A DNA stretch of 64,000 nt from Niastella soli (GCF_017742245.1 NZ_JAGHKO010000010.1:432033-496032); one strand, 5' to 3'. Shown: positions 45,871-56,051, numbered from the stretch's first letter. Numbers and translations are program-made. Notes: generated by a model from the letters alone, not told the origin.

Positions 45871-47559
45871 ATGAAGAATTTACTCAAGCCCATTGCGCTG
45901 ACTATCGTGATCATCCTGATCATTGTTGGTTTGCCACAATGCAATAAGATGAAAATTGTAACGTCGACCACCGACGCTACCAACCTGGTGAGTTATCTGG
46001 AAAAATACCCGGATACCTACTCTGAGTTCATCAAAGTACTGGAAAAATCGGGCACAGCTTCCTTTATGAATGCCTATGGCACCTATACCATGTTTGCCCC
46101 AACCAACGATGCCATTCAGGGCTACCTGCAGGACCTGGGCAAGTCATCACTCGATGATATAAGCGCCGATGACCTGAAAACAATGGTACGCTATCATGTG
46201 CTGGAAGATACCATTTCCACGCCGTCCTTTACCGACGGGAAACTGCCGGTGCCTACCATGCACGGCGAATACCTGATTACCGGTATCAACAATGAGAACG
46301 GCGTATCCCGGTATATAGTTAACCGGCGGGCAATTATTCTGCAACCCAACATTCATACAGGCAACGGCATATTGCACTCCATAGATCATGTATTGATCCC
46401 CAGCAGCAAGTCGTTGTACCAACGCATAAAAGAGAATCCCAACTACAGCATTTTTACCGAGGCGCTGGAGGCAACGGGCTTAAATACAGTAATTCAAAAA
46501 TTAACCTATAAAAACGATACTACGCCCAACTGGTATACGGTACTGGCACAATCAAATGCCGTGTATGCCGCCCAGAAAATTTACAGCTTTAATGATCTGA
46601 AAGCAAAGTACACCAAGCCCAATGCCAATATACAGGACCCCAAAGACAGCCTGAACCTGTATGTCGCGTATCATATTCTCACCGGGCTTAAATTCACTGC
46701 CGACCTCGTAGTATCACCCGCCCAGGAAACGCTGGCGCCCCAGGAGGTAATTACAACCGTATTAAAAGAAGAGAAAGTATTGCTGAACTATGAAACTGCG
46801 AATGGCGTAACTGACAGTGCCCTAATTAACAGACCAGTCAGTGATATCGCCTGTACCAACGGCGTATTGCACGATGTAAATAACAACCTGTATATAAAAG
46901 TGAGAAATCCCACAGCAGTGTATTGGGATGTGGCCGAACAACCGGAGATCATGAAGCTGACCTCCATCTTCAGAAAAGGGGGTAAAACCGTAACGTTCCA
47001 GGTGGGTGATCTTAAAGATGTAACCTGGAATGCCGGTACAGTTGAATATTTCTGTAACAATCCGGGCGCCAAAGATCTTTTCTACTGGAACGATCGGCTT
47101 GCTTTAGCAATTTTAAAACCCGCCGTAGGCTCCGCCAATATGAACTGGATCGAATTTACAACTCCCCTGATCATTAAAGGCAGGTACAAAGTATGGATCT
47201 GCTGGCGATCAAATGCCAACACAAACGGTTTTGGTATGCAAACCTGGATAGACGGCTACCTGATGCCCCGTCTGTTTTCTTTCGGTGATTATAATTACGG
47301 TAAAACCCTACCGGAAACGGATGTACAGGCCCAGGGCTGGAAACGGTATTATGTAGGCGCCAGCACCGCCGATCACATGGCCTCTAAACTGATAGGAACG
47401 GTGGAGATCACTACCACCGGCCGGCATAAAATAAAATTCATTACTACGGAAGCGTCGGGGCAAAAAAATTCATCCTGGCTCGATATGATCCATTTTATCC
47501 CAGAGGGAGCAAATCAGTTTTCTCCCAAGTTTGCTACCGACGGTTCTATAGTTTATTAA
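45871..47559 (+). CDS. Fasciclin lipoprotein with C-terminal beta-sandwich domain
   Basis: A 562-residue lipoprotein with a lipobox at Cys24 (IIVGLPQCNKMK). Two FAS1 domains are visible, about 34-178 (YTMFAPTNDAIQGYL, GNGILHSIDHVLIPSS) and 180-340 (CTNGVLHDVNNNLYIKV). The C-terminal region (about 345-562; WNAGTVEYFCNNPGAKDLFYWND, KIKFITTEASGQKNSSWLDMIHFIPEG) looks like a jelly-roll binding module. It lies directly behind a SusD gene, as surface glycan-binding proteins usually do. Carbohydrate binding is inferred from position and fold only. Confidence 0.82.
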   Translation: MKNLLKPIALTIVIILIIVGLPQCNKMKIVTSTTDATNLVSYLEKYPDTYSEFIKVLEKSGTASFMNAYGTYTMFAPTNDAIQGYLQDLGKSSLDDISADDLKTMVRYHVLEDTISTPSFTDGKLPVPTMHGEYLITGINNENGVSRYIVNRRAIILQPNIHTGNGILHSIDHVLIPSSKSLYQRIKENPNYSIFTEALEATGLNTVIQKLTYKNDTTPNWYTVLAQSNAVYAAQKIYSFNDLKAKYTKPNANIQDPKDSLNLYVAYHILTGLKFTADLVVSPAQETLAPQEVITTVLKEEKVLLNYETANGVTDSALINRPVSDIACTNGVLHDVNNNLYIKVRNPTAVYWDVAEQPEIMKLTSIFRKGGKTVTFQVGDLKDVTWNAGTVEYFCNNPGAKDLFYWNDRLALAILKPAVGSANMNWIEFTTPLIIKGRYKVWICWRSNANTNGFGMQTWIDGYLMPRLFSFGDYNYGKTLPETDVQAQGWKRYYVGASTADHMASKLIGTVEITTTGRHKIKFITTEASGQKNSSWLDMIHFIPEGANQFSPKFATDGSIVY

Positions 47560-47585
47560 AGTTGATTTCATTTTACCTGAGCAAT

Positions 47586-47608
47586 TCCCCCCGACTGTGT
47601 CGGGGGGA
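47586..47608 (+). terminator. GC-rich stem-loop between two fasciclin genes
   Basis: TCCCCCCGAC (47586-47595) and GTCGGGGGGA (47599-47608) form a perfect 10-bp stem with a TGT loop. No T-tract follows, so it is more likely an RNA stabilising or partial-termination element than a full stop. It sits in the widest gap (75 nt) of the otherwise compact run. Confidence 0.6.
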
Positions 47609-47634
47609 GCCGGTAATCAAATTCTATACGTGTT

Positions 47635-49107
47635 ATGCTATTGACAAAAAACAAACTAGCTGCTTTTGCGATATTTCTGTGGTGTACTGCTCAATTTTCA
47701 TGTACCCGTAAATGGGAAGACCATAATAAAATAAACAATGAGGACCTTACCCAAAACCTGTATGAAAAGATTGCAGGAGATCCCTCGTTAAGCAAGTTCA
47801 CCGATTATCTGCAAAAAACGGGTTATTCCGATACCCTGCAATCAACCAGATCATTTACAGTTTGGGCGCCCACAAATGACGCCCTGCAAAATATAGATGC
47901 TGCCCTCGGCAACGATGATAAAAAATTAAAACTGTTTGTTGCGCATCACATTGCTCATTTGTCCTACTATAGCGATCAGTTAACGGGCGGCTCGCAACGC
48001 CTCCCCCTTATAGACGGGAAATATGTTATTGTAAAAACATCCTCTTTTGAAGATGCCCCTATCAATACCAAAGACCAGCCAGCCACCAATGGCGTCTTAC
48101 ACACCATCAGCGCTGCGGCCGCACCAGTTGGTAATTGCTGGGACTATATAGATTCCTTAAAAACAGGCGGCAACTTCATGGCAACCTTTCTGAAAAACTA
48201 TGTGCAATACAAACGCGATACCACTAACGCCATACAAATAGGTATCAATCCGTTAACCGGAGCGCCCATTTATCAGAAAGGGACCGATACCGTTATCCGT
48301 TCTGTATTTATCGACCAGGTGTATGACATTGGCAACGAAGCCAAAGAGTATACGGTGTTTATAATGAACAATCCTACCTGGAATAAAGAAAGGGCCAAAC
48401 TCGATACTTTTTACAGAACATCTTCAGTAGACTCTACTTACAACCTGGCACGCATATTTACTGCCAAGGACATGGCCGTAGAGGGCGCCTTGTCTCCTGA
48501 GCAACTGCCCGATTCCATACTATCTAAATTTGGCGTATGGGTACCCATCAATAAATCGGCCATCCAGGCGAAATACCGCACCAGCAATGGGTATGTATAT
48601 GTAATGAACGACATGAATGTAGCACTACGCCAGCGCTTTCCGCCTTTAATAATTCAGGGTGAGAGTTATGTTGGTACCAGCAATAATTCATCCAGTCCCA
48701 TTTATTTACGCTCACTCATTAACCCCAATGACGGCCAGTTATTCAAAGACCTGTATGTATATAGCCCCGGTGTAGCCAAATGGAACGTGCGTTACCGGTT
48801 ATACAACGTACCTACCACAAAATACCGGGTGTACTGGGCAACCTATAATAATCGCTGGAATAATACCCTGAACCAGCGGCTGGCTATGGGTACGGCAGAT
48901 AATACAACATCATTCCCCTATAGAAGTATTCCATACAATGTCTATAAGGTAGACTCCCTGGGTGAATACCCTGTAACCAGCTTTGGCAATGGAAACCTCG
49001 ACATTTTCCTGGTGAATGCTGATCTGGCCCCCAGTTCAAGCAATCAAAGTCAAACGGCCATGTTCCTCGATTATATCAGACTGGAACCAGTTTATAAACA
49101 AAACTAA
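47635..49107 (+). CDS. Fasciclin lipoprotein with C-terminal beta-sandwich domain
   Basis: A 490-residue lipoprotein with a lipobox at Cys23 (CTAQFSCTRKWED). One clear FAS1 domain spans about 38-165 (FTVWAPTNDALQNID, ATNGVLHTISAAA), followed by a less conserved region and a beta-rich C-terminus (about 345-490; YSPGVAKWNVRYRLYNVPTTKYRVYWATYNN, AMFLDYIRLEPVY) resembling the C-terminal module of the preceding protein. It is 3 nt from the next SusC start, so it belongs to the third pair. It is probably a surface binding lipoprotein. Confidence 0.82.
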   Translation: MLLTKNKLAAFAIFLWCTAQFSCTRKWEDHNKINNEDLTQNLYEKIAGDPSLSKFTDYLQKTGYSDTLQSTRSFTVWAPTNDALQNIDAALGNDDKKLKLFVAHHIAHLSYYSDQLTGGSQRLPLIDGKYVIVKTSSFEDAPINTKDQPATNGVLHTISAAAAPVGNCWDYIDSLKTGGNFMATFLKNYVQYKRDTTNAIQIGINPLTGAPIYQKGTDTVIRSVFIDQVYDIGNEAKEYTVFIMNNPTWNKERAKLDTFYRTSSVDSTYNLARIFTAKDMAVEGALSPEQLPDSILSKFGVWVPINKSAIQAKYRTSNGYVYVMNDMNVALRQRFPPLIIQGESYVGTSNNSSSPIYLRSLINPNDGQLFKDLYVYSPGVAKWNVRYRLYNVPTTKYRVYWATYNNRWNNTLNQRLAMGTADNTTSFPYRSIPYNVYKVDSLGEYPVTSFGNGNLDIFLVNADLAPSSSNQSQTAMFLDYIRLEPVYKQN

Positions 49108-49110
49108 CTT

Positions 49111-52100
49111 ATGCGTTCTCATATACAACTCATGAAACTCTCAACTGCATTTACCAGAACTGTTTCCATAACTGCATTGGCAGCTTTGATCTGTGGTCAA
49201 CTCGCCGCTCAGCAGGTAACCGGTGATACCACCCGGCCTGCTATTGTGGAGGATACGACGATCATCGTTATTAAAAGACCAACACGCGCCGATTCCATGG
49301 GCGTTAAGATTACCGGCATCGTCCTGGATGCGGCTACCCGCAAGCCATTGCCCGGTATCAATATCTCCATTCCCGATTTCTCGGCCGCCATCTCTGAAGA
49401 AGATGGCAGGTTCACCATAAAAGTTCCATCGTATTCAAGCACCCTGCTGGTATCGGCCCCGGGTTATCAGTCAAAAGAAGCTCCATTACGGGGAAACGCC
49501 ACCATAACTGTTCAACTGTACGATGAGAATTTTGATTCTTACTATGACGAAGCAGTAACACCTTCGGCCGTATTGCCCAGGAACCGGATCACTTCCACCT
49601 TTATTACCACCAATACGCAAGGCGCCTGGATGCGCAACCAGGAAACACCTGAAAACTATTTACAGGGTACTGCCAATGGGTTGAGTATCATTCGAAGATC
49701 AGGTACGCCTAACATCGGCAGCAACCTGTTCATGCGTGGTATGTCGTCTTTGTTCGCTACCAACAAACCATTGATCGTGGTAGACGGAATGATCTATGAA
49801 ACCAATGACTTCGGTGGTTCTATCCTCAATAATTTCTATTCGAACCCGCTGTCGCTTATCGATATAAAAGATATCGACAACATTACGGTGATCAAGGATG
49901 GTTCATCCCTCTATGGGACCAAGGGCGCCAACGGCGTAATTATGATCACCACTGCCAAGGCAAATAACCAGGCTACGAAAATAGACCTGGGAATTTACAC
50001 CGGCATGAACTTCGCGCCCAAACAGATCCCCGTGATGAATGCCGCCCAATACAGGCCCTATTTGTCAGACATCTTACAATCGCAGGGTATGACGGAGAAT
50101 CAGGTAAGCAAACAACCCTACATGACCGATGATCCCACTAACCCTCAATATTTTCCCAACCATTACAATACCAACTGGCAGGATGCTATTTTCAAGAATA
50201 GCCTGTCACAAAACATTTACCTGCGGGTAACCGGCGGTGATAACATTGCCCGCTATGCTTTGTCGATGGGATATTTAAAAAACCAGGGGGTAATAAAAAA
50301 TACCGACCTCGTTCGGTATAATACGCGATTAAATGCCGACCTGAATTTAAGCAAGCGGCTTTTACTGAACAGCAATTTATCATTTGCCTACGGTGAGCAG
50401 CATTTACAACACCTGGGATTGAACAGTAAGCTCAATCCTGTATTTGTGGCCCTTGTAAAATCACCCTTCCTGCCCATCCACGAAGTTGATAAAAATGGCG
50501 ATGAATCACCGAACCTGGCCGATGTGGATACATTGGGCATGAGCAATCCGGCAACGCTTGTGCAGCAGGTACTGGCGATCAATAAAAGCTATCGCTTCTT
50601 TGGGTCATTGAATTTCAGCTATACCATTAACAACTTATTTACCATCCAGTCTTTATTTGGAATAACCCATGATAAAGTACGGGAAAACTTTTTCGTGCCA
50701 CGAAAAGGTATTTCCAACGACACCCTGCAGGCAGCCATTGCCGATAGCCGTTCAGGCAGTCAGGTCAAACGCCTGTTCGCTGTGTTCAACGACACCCGCC
50801 TTCGCTACAAAAAAACCTTTAACCTGCAACACGATGTAGAGATTTTAGCGGGAGTACGTTATCAGCAACAAAGCCAGGAACAAGACATTGGCTATGGTTA
50901 CAATTCGGCCACAGACGAGCTGGTGAACGTAGGCTATAGCATTCCCAGCCTGCGTAAAGTGGGTGGCGATATCGGCAAAAACCGCTGGATGAATACTTAC
51001 CTGAACGTTAATTACGGATTCAACGATAAGTTGTTCCTTACGGCTGCTGTATCGGCCGATGGTTCATCGCGATTTGGCAGTCAGATACCCAATGCACTCA
51101 CCATCAACAACAATAAATTCTCCCTGCTGCCATCCCTGCATGCCGCCTGGCTGGCATCATCGGAAGCCTTTATGAAAAAGATACCCGTGATCAGTATGCT
51201 GAAATTGCGTGCTGGTTATGGATATACCGGTAACGACGATATTGGTAATTATACAGCCCGTCAGAGCTACGTATCACAAAACCTGCTGGGCATGGAAGGA
51301 CTGGTACGCGGTAACTTCGCCAATCCGCAATTACAATGGGAAGTAAATAAGAAACTGGACCTGGGCATCGATCTGGGATTTTTGCACGACCGGTTACGCA
51401 TCAGTGCAGACGTTTATCAAAACCGTACCGAAAAAATGGTGGTGCTTGAAAAAGCGCCCACAGCTTCAGGACTGGACTATATAGCTTCCAATAGCGGTGG
51501 TATGAAAACCGAAGGCTTTGAGGCGAATGTAAATGGCCGCATCATCAACCGTCCATTGTTGAAATGGGATGTAAGCGCCGGTATAGCCGTATACAGGAAC
51601 CACATCACCAAACTGCCTGATGATCGCATAATAACACCTTTTGCAGATGGTTTCATCCTCAGCGAAGTAGGCAAAGCCGCAAACCTGTTCTATGGCCACA
51701 AAACGCATGGCGTATACAGCACAGATCAGGAAGCAGCTGCAGCTGGTTTGTCAACCAAACCCATCAACCAGCCATTAACGCCTTTTAAAGGGGGCGATAT
51801 GATCTTCGAAGACCAGAATAACGATAAACAAATAAACGAACAGGACATGCAGGTCATTGGTAACCCCAATCCTGATTTTACCGGTATGTTCAGCAGCAGC
51901 CTCTCCTGGCGCCGTTTCTCTTTTGAAGCGTTGTTTACCTTTAGCGTGGGTAACGATGTATACAACTATACGCGTGCGCAACTGGAATCCGGTTCCAACT
52001 ACAACAACCAGTTACCCAGCATGGTCAACCGCTGGCGCGCACAGGGCCAAATAACCAATATGCCCAAAGCCGCCTATGGTGACCCAATGGGTAACAGCCG

Positions 52101-52359
52101 TTTCAGCGACCGTTGGATCGAGGATGGCTCTTATCTCCGGTTAAGAAGTCTTTCCATTTCCTATAATGTACATATAAGACCAGCATTCCTGAAGTATATA
52201 ACCGTATACGCAGCTGCCACCAATCTGTTCACCATTACAAAATACCTGGGTTATGATCCTGAGTTCAGCGCTACAGAATCAATAATCGGGCAAGGGGTGG
52301 ATATTGGACTGGAACCCCAGTTCAGAAGTGTGCAAACAGGTGTACGTATCGGTTTATAA
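49111..52359 (+). CDS. SusC-like TonB-dependent transporter (third pair)
   Basis: A 1082-residue transporter. The first Met has an A-rich AACTAACTT right before it; Met8 (MKLSTAFTRTVSITALAALI) at 49132 gives a better signal peptide and is a possible true start. A CarboxypepD-like domain (about 65-145; KITGIVLDAATRKPLPGINI) precedes the plug (DIDNITVIKDGSSLYGTKGANGV) and the barrel. Between signal and first domain lies an unusual Thr-rich stretch (about 35-60). Spacing is 3 nt after the fasciclin gene and 25 nt before SusD. Confidence 0.94.
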   Translation: MRSHIQLMKLSTAFTRTVSITALAALICGQLAAQQVTGDTTRPAIVEDTTIIVIKRPTRADSMGVKITGIVLDAATRKPLPGINISIPDFSAAISEEDGRFTIKVPSYSSTLLVSAPGYQSKEAPLRGNATITVQLYDENFDSYYDEAVTPSAVLPRNRITSTFITTNTQGAWMRNQETPENYLQGTANGLSIIRRSGTPNIGSNLFMRGMSSLFATNKPLIVVDGMIYETNDFGGSILNNFYSNPLSLIDIKDIDNITVIKDGSSLYGTKGANGVIMITTAKANNQATKIDLGIYTGMNFAPKQIPVMNAAQYRPYLSDILQSQGMTENQVSKQPYMTDDPTNPQYFPNHYNTNWQDAIFKNSLSQNIYLRVTGGDNIARYALSMGYLKNQGVIKNTDLVRYNTRLNADLNLSKRLLLNSNLSFAYGEQHLQHLGLNSKLNPVFVALVKSPFLPIHEVDKNGDESPNLADVDTLGMSNPATLVQQVLAINKSYRFFGSLNFSYTINNLFTIQSLFGITHDKVRENFFVPRKGISNDTLQAAIADSRSGSQVKRLFAVFNDTRLRYKKTFNLQHDVEILAGVRYQQQSQEQDIGYGYNSATDELVNVGYSIPSLRKVGGDIGKNRWMNTYLNVNYGFNDKLFLTAAVSADGSSRFGSQIPNALTINNNKFSLLPSLHAAWLASSEAFMKKIPVISMLKLRAGYGYTGNDDIGNYTARQSYVSQNLLGMEGLVRGNFANPQLQWEVNKKLDLGIDLGFLHDRLRISADVYQNRTEKMVVLEKAPTASGLDYIASNSGGMKTEGFEANVNGRIINRPLLKWDVSAGIAVYRNHITKLPDDRIITPFADGFILSEVGKAANLFYGHKTHGVYSTDQEAAAAGLSTKPINQPLTPFKGGDMIFEDQNNDKQINEQDMQVIGNPNPDFTGMFSSSLSWRRFSFEALFTFSVGNDVYNYTRAQLESGSNYNNQLPSMVNRWRAQGQITNMPKAAYGDPMGNSRFSDRWIEDGSYLRLRSLSISYNVHIRPAFLKYITVYAAATNLFTITKYLGYDPEFSATESIIGQGVDIGLEPQFRSVQTGVRIGL

Positions 52360-52384
52360 ACATTAAATGTAACGGAGTAATAAT

Positions 52385-54166
52385 ATGATTATGTCAGCCA
52401 TAAAAAAAACAGTTTTTCTTTTTGCTGCCCTGGGTCTTGTGGCCGGAATAGCAGGTTGTAAAAAAATATTTGATGTAGAGCCGGAACAGTCGCTCGATAA
52501 AGATCAGGTATACCAGAACGTATACGATGCAGATGCTGCAGTATTAGGATTATATGGTAAATTCCTTCAGCTGGCCAAACAGTATGTTGTGCTGAATGAA
52601 TTAAGAGCCGACCTGATGGATGTCACGATGAATGTGGATGACGCCTTAAAGCAGATCAATGAACACAATGTCACGGAAGACAATCCATATGCCGATCCCC
52701 GCCCCTTTTATGAGATCATTCTGAACTGTAATGACATTCTGCAGAATTTTGACAAGATGCGGGCCGATAAGAAGTTTAAGGAAGACGAATACCGTCAAAG
52801 GTATTCAGATGTGGCAGCCCTTCGTTCCTGGGTGTATTTGCAGGCCGGGATCCTGTATGGCAACATTCCCTACATTACCGTACCACTTGAAACAGTGAAT
52901 GACGTAAAAAATGAATCCAATTTTCCCCGGCTCGATCTGAAAACCCTTATCGATACCCTTGTAAAATCAACAGAAGCAATTCCATTTAAAGACATCTATC
53001 CAGCGAGTGCAAGTCTTGTTACCACTGTTGATGGTTACAATACGGCCAAATTCTTCATCAACAAGAAGTGCCTGTTAGGCGATCTGTACCTGTGGCGGTC
53101 CGCCTACAATGGATCAGCTGCCGATAGCAGAAAGGCCGCAGAATATTATAAAGACGTAATGGAAACCGGTGGCACCAATGCGGATATGTACCGGGTGAAA
53201 TATGCCGAGGTGACCACTAACTCAGATCTTGCTGTGGGCTATTGGAACGATGGCCGTATTACCCAGTATGATGAAAGAAGACTGGTAGATGTGAATTACG
53301 CCGGTTGGCGCTCTATGTTTTGCCGCACGCAGGACGATCTGTTTAACACAGAATGGCTTTGGATGTTGTATTTCGATAAAGGATTTCAACCTAAAAACCC
53401 TTTTATCGATCTGTTCTCGAACAGGGGTGGCAGTTACCTGTTAAAACCCAGCGCAGCTGCTATACTCAACTGGAACAGCCAGGTTCAATCAGAGAACAAC
53501 TTTCCTTACGATGCCAGGGGTAAACTCAGTTACAAAACATTGGACAACCAGCCTGTGATCACCAAATACCTGTACAATTACCTTACTGAAGATACCTATG
53601 TACCGGTTAACATCCTGGAAAAACCAGGCAGATGGTTCCTGTATCGTGCTGCGCAATTGCATTTACGCTATTCAGAAGCGGCCAACCGCGATGGCCGGCA
53701 TAAGATCGCCTATGCATTGGTGCATAATGGCATTAAAGTTAATTTCGACAATAATCCCAGTGGTGGAACCGCCCGTGACGTAGGCAATACCCAACAAACG
53801 TTTGATGGGTATCCTTATAATTTTGACGCCCGTATGGGAGATTATCCTTCTTACCGGGCACCCTGGCACCGCAATGCAGGCGTTCGTGGCCGGGCACATT
53901 TGATATCAGATCCGTTGCCTGCCAGCGCCGACAGTACGCTGGCCATTGAAGACAGGATCCTTAACGAATCAGCATTGGAGCTGGCTTTTGAGGGTAACCG
54001 CTGGCAGGACCTGATGCGTCTTTCCATCAGAAGAAATGATCCTGGATTACTGGCATCCCGGGTAGCTTCAAAATTTGATAAAGCCGGCAACACCGGTATG
54101 GCAGCAACCATAAAAGACAAACTGAAGAACATGAATAATTGGTTCCTGCCATTTAAATGGAAATAA
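52385..54166 (+). CDS. SusD-like lipoprotein (third pair), long variant
   Basis: A 593-residue RagB/SusD protein, about 100 residues longer than the other two in the window. The lipobox ends at Cys25 (VAGIAGCKKIFDVEP). Typical helices include NVYDADAAVLGLYGKFLQL and DVAALRSWVYLQAGILYGNIPYI. The C-terminus carries ESALELAFEGNRWQDLMRLSIRR, and ends NWFLPFKWK. The extra length lies between about 330 and 520. Met3 is an alternative start. It is the last lipoprotein before the pectate lyase gene. Confidence 0.93.
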   Translation: MIMSAIKKTVFLFAALGLVAGIAGCKKIFDVEPEQSLDKDQVYQNVYDADAAVLGLYGKFLQLAKQYVVLNELRADLMDVTMNVDDALKQINEHNVTEDNPYADPRPFYEIILNCNDILQNFDKMRADKKFKEDEYRQRYSDVAALRSWVYLQAGILYGNIPYITVPLETVNDVKNESNFPRLDLKTLIDTLVKSTEAIPFKDIYPASASLVTTVDGYNTAKFFINKKCLLGDLYLWRSAYNGSAADSRKAAEYYKDVMETGGTNADMYRVKYAEVTTNSDLAVGYWNDGRITQYDERRLVDVNYAGWRSMFCRTQDDLFNTEWLWMLYFDKGFQPKNPFIDLFSNRGGSYLLKPSAAAILNWNSQVQSENNFPYDARGKLSYKTLDNQPVITKYLYNYLTEDTYVPVNILEKPGRWFLYRAAQLHLRYSEAANRDGRHKIAYALVHNGIKVNFDNNPSGGTARDVGNTQQTFDGYPYNFDARMGDYPSYRAPWHRNAGVRGRAHLISDPLPASADSTLAIEDRILNESALELAFEGNRWQDLMRLSIRRNDPGLLASRVASKFDKAGNTGMAATIKDKLKNMNNWFLPFKWK

Positions 54167-54333
54167 AGGAAAGCCCGTTTCGTACTCTATATTATTTACG
54201 GTCCAGTATCCTTGTGTAACAAGTAAGCTCAGTCAGTTTCAGCTATCCGTACCCGCTTTTTTACCAAAAGGCAGGGTGAGTTGAATGTGTGATATGGTTG
54301 TAGTTCTTGCTTTGGATCCTAAGTTGCAGCGTT

Positions 54334-54411
54334 CGTAGGTTATTAGGTTTTTGAGTTATTGGGTCTAGAACTCAGAACTCAGAACCTAATAACTTACCTA
54401 CTAAAGAACTA
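54334..54411. repeat. Inverted octamer arrays forming a long hairpin
   Basis: Four reverse-oriented octamers in exact phase (54334-54365: GACCCAAT, AACTCAAA, AACCTAAT, AACCTACG on the minus strand) face forward units (AACTCAG twice, AACCTAAT, AACTTACC and remnants to 54411). GTAGGTTATTAGG (from 54335) through 54357 pairs with 54376-54401 with two small bulges, which makes a stem of roughly 22 bp. Confidence 0.9.
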
Positions 54412-54450
54412 ATAATTAATGCCCCACCGCTTTGCCCTTTGGTAATTCCC

Positions 54451-54464
54451 TATTGCCCATTGCC
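54451..54464 (-). repeat. Short heptamer array GGCAATn
   Basis: On the minus strand GGCAATG and GGCAATA are adjacent and in phase, flanked by two degenerate units. It is the shortest member of the GGCA family here and ends 36 nt before the lyase start. Confidence 0.75.
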
Positions 54465-54499
54465 CATTCAATACCATTGTCATCAATTAAACCTGTAAT

Positions 54500-55969
54500 A
54501 TGAAAAAAACAATTGCTGCCATTACACGAGTTCATTCGTGTAAATTTTCCCTGCTTTTATTGCTACTATCCTGTTACACAATCCAAGCCCAAACAGTAGC
54601 TTTTCCTGGCGCCGAAGGGTTTGGCCGGTTTGCAACCGGCGCCCGCGGCGTTAGCAGTCCGCAAGTATACCTGGTCACCAACCTCAACGATGCCGGGGCC
54701 GGCTCCTTTCGCGATGCGGTCAGCGCTTCAGGCCGCATAGTAATATTCAGAGTAAGCGGTATCGTTACCCTGGCCTCCGATGTAGTAGTGGCCGCCAATA
54801 CTACCATTGCCGCACAAACCGCTCCCGGCGAGGGCATAGTATTCTTTAACAAACGGGTAACGTTTACCAACAGCAACAACACTATTTGCCGCTACCTGCG
54901 TATTCGCCTCGGCGCTACCAGCAACTCGGGTAAGGATGCATCGGGCATTGCCAATGGCGCCAATATGATCTTTGATCACTGTTCTTTCACCTGGGGTATG
55001 GATGAAGTGTTTTCCATCAACTGGGATAACAAGAACACCTCGCCCGACAATATCACCATTCAGAATTCCATCATTGGCCAGGCTTTACACAGGGAAAACC
55101 ATTCCTGCGGTGGATTGATACAAACACCCGATGGCGGCAAGGTCAGCCTCATCAGGGACCTGTACGTGAGCAACAAAACGCGTAATCCCAAAGTAAAGGG
55201 CAAGAATGAATTTGTGAACAACGTGGTATATAACTGGGGGAATGGCAACCGCCTTGGCGATCAAATGAATTATGGTTGGGAAGGCGATGCCTATATCATG
55301 GGCGGTTCTTCCGGCGTATCAGAAGTGAACATCATCAACAACTATTTTGTGGGTGCGCCCAATACGCCTCCCACGGCAACAACCCCATTCTCCAGAGGTA
55401 CCGGTACGTTTAATTTATACGGCGCCGGTAATTACTTCGACAATAACAAAAATGGTACGCTCGATGGCACCCTGGTGCCTTATAACGCCACCGGATATCC
55501 GGGACTCGATGCTGGCAATTTTAAAACCACGCCGTACGCCTACCCCGCCGCCAACCCCTCCCTTACTGCCGCACAAGCATATAGCTGGATCATCTCCAAC
55601 GTAGGCCCTACCGTTCCCCGGCGCGACCAGGTTGACTCCCTGATCGTAGCTGAAGTAAATTCACGCGGTACCCAGGGCCGGTATATCTATCGCGAAACAG
55701 ATAATCCATTGATCAATGGTGGCCTGGGAAGAATATTGACAGGTACGGCCCCACTCGATTCAGATTCAGATGGCATTCCCGACAGTTGGGAAACATCACA
55801 TGGGTTGAACAAGAACAATGCAGCCGATGCTACCGCCTACAGCACCACCACCCCTGGCTATTTGAATGTTGAACTATACATTAATTCGCTCGTGCCCGCT
55901 TCCATGACCTTTGTAAAGAACTCAACCAATACACCCGCATCATCAGTACGACCTATGGTGGCAAAATAA
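54500..55969 (+). CDS. Secreted PL1-type pectate lyase
   Basis: The 489-residue protein has a signal peptide (about 1-31, ending TIQAQ) and a right-handed beta-helix beginning VAFPGAEGFGRFATGARG, a hallmark of Bacteroidota pectate/pectate-trisaccharide lyases. Ca-site and helix blocks include NMIFDHCSFTWGMDEVFS and the Arg-containing TRNPKVKG where the PL1 catalytic Arg is expected. Near residue 420 there is a calcium-binding thrombospondin-3-like motif (DSDSDGIPDSWE). No T9SS domain is seen. It cleaves polygalacturonate by beta-elimination and would feed the PL22 enzyme of the divergent run. Confidence 0.92.
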   Translation: MKKTIAAITRVHSCKFSLLLLLLSCYTIQAQTVAFPGAEGFGRFATGARGVSSPQVYLVTNLNDAGAGSFRDAVSASGRIVIFRVSGIVTLASDVVVAANTTIAAQTAPGEGIVFFNKRVTFTNSNNTICRYLRIRLGATSNSGKDASGIANGANMIFDHCSFTWGMDEVFSINWDNKNTSPDNITIQNSIIGQALHRENHSCGGLIQTPDGGKVSLIRDLYVSNKTRNPKVKGKNEFVNNVVYNWGNGNRLGDQMNYGWEGDAYIMGGSSGVSEVNIINNYFVGAPNTPPTATTPFSRGTGTFNLYGAGNYFDNNKNGTLDGTLVPYNATGYPGLDAGNFKTTPYAYPAANPSLTAAQAYSWIISNVGPTVPRRDQVDSLIVAEVNSRGTQGRYIYRETDNPLINGGLGRILTGTAPLDSDSDGIPDSWETSHGLNKNNAADATAYSTTTPGYLNVELYINSLVPASMTFVKNSTNTPASSVRPMVAK

Positions 55970-56013
55970 CCCTTGATATATAAAACAGCCACGAACGTAA
56001 AGGTCATTCCTTC

Positions 56014-56051
56014 AAAGCCTGTCCCCGTCTGAGGGGATGGGCTTTTGTTTT
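56014..56051 (+). terminator. Intrinsic terminator of the pectate lyase gene
   Basis: AAAGCCTGTCCCC (56014-56026) pairs with GGGGATGGGCTTT (56033-56045) through 13 positions, two as G-U wobbles, around a 6-nt loop. TTTTGTTTT follows. It lies 45 nt after the lyase stop. Confidence 0.85.

Larger units (their letters stand above)
54167..54499 (+). promoter_or_regulatory. 333-bp leader/promoter gap of the pectate lyase gene
   Basis: Bases 54167-54330 show no repeat and no recognised motif. The rest is occupied by an inverted octamer element (54334-54411) and a short heptamer array (54451-54464). The gap is large enough for the lyase to have its own promoter, though I could not pick one. Confidence 0.4.
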
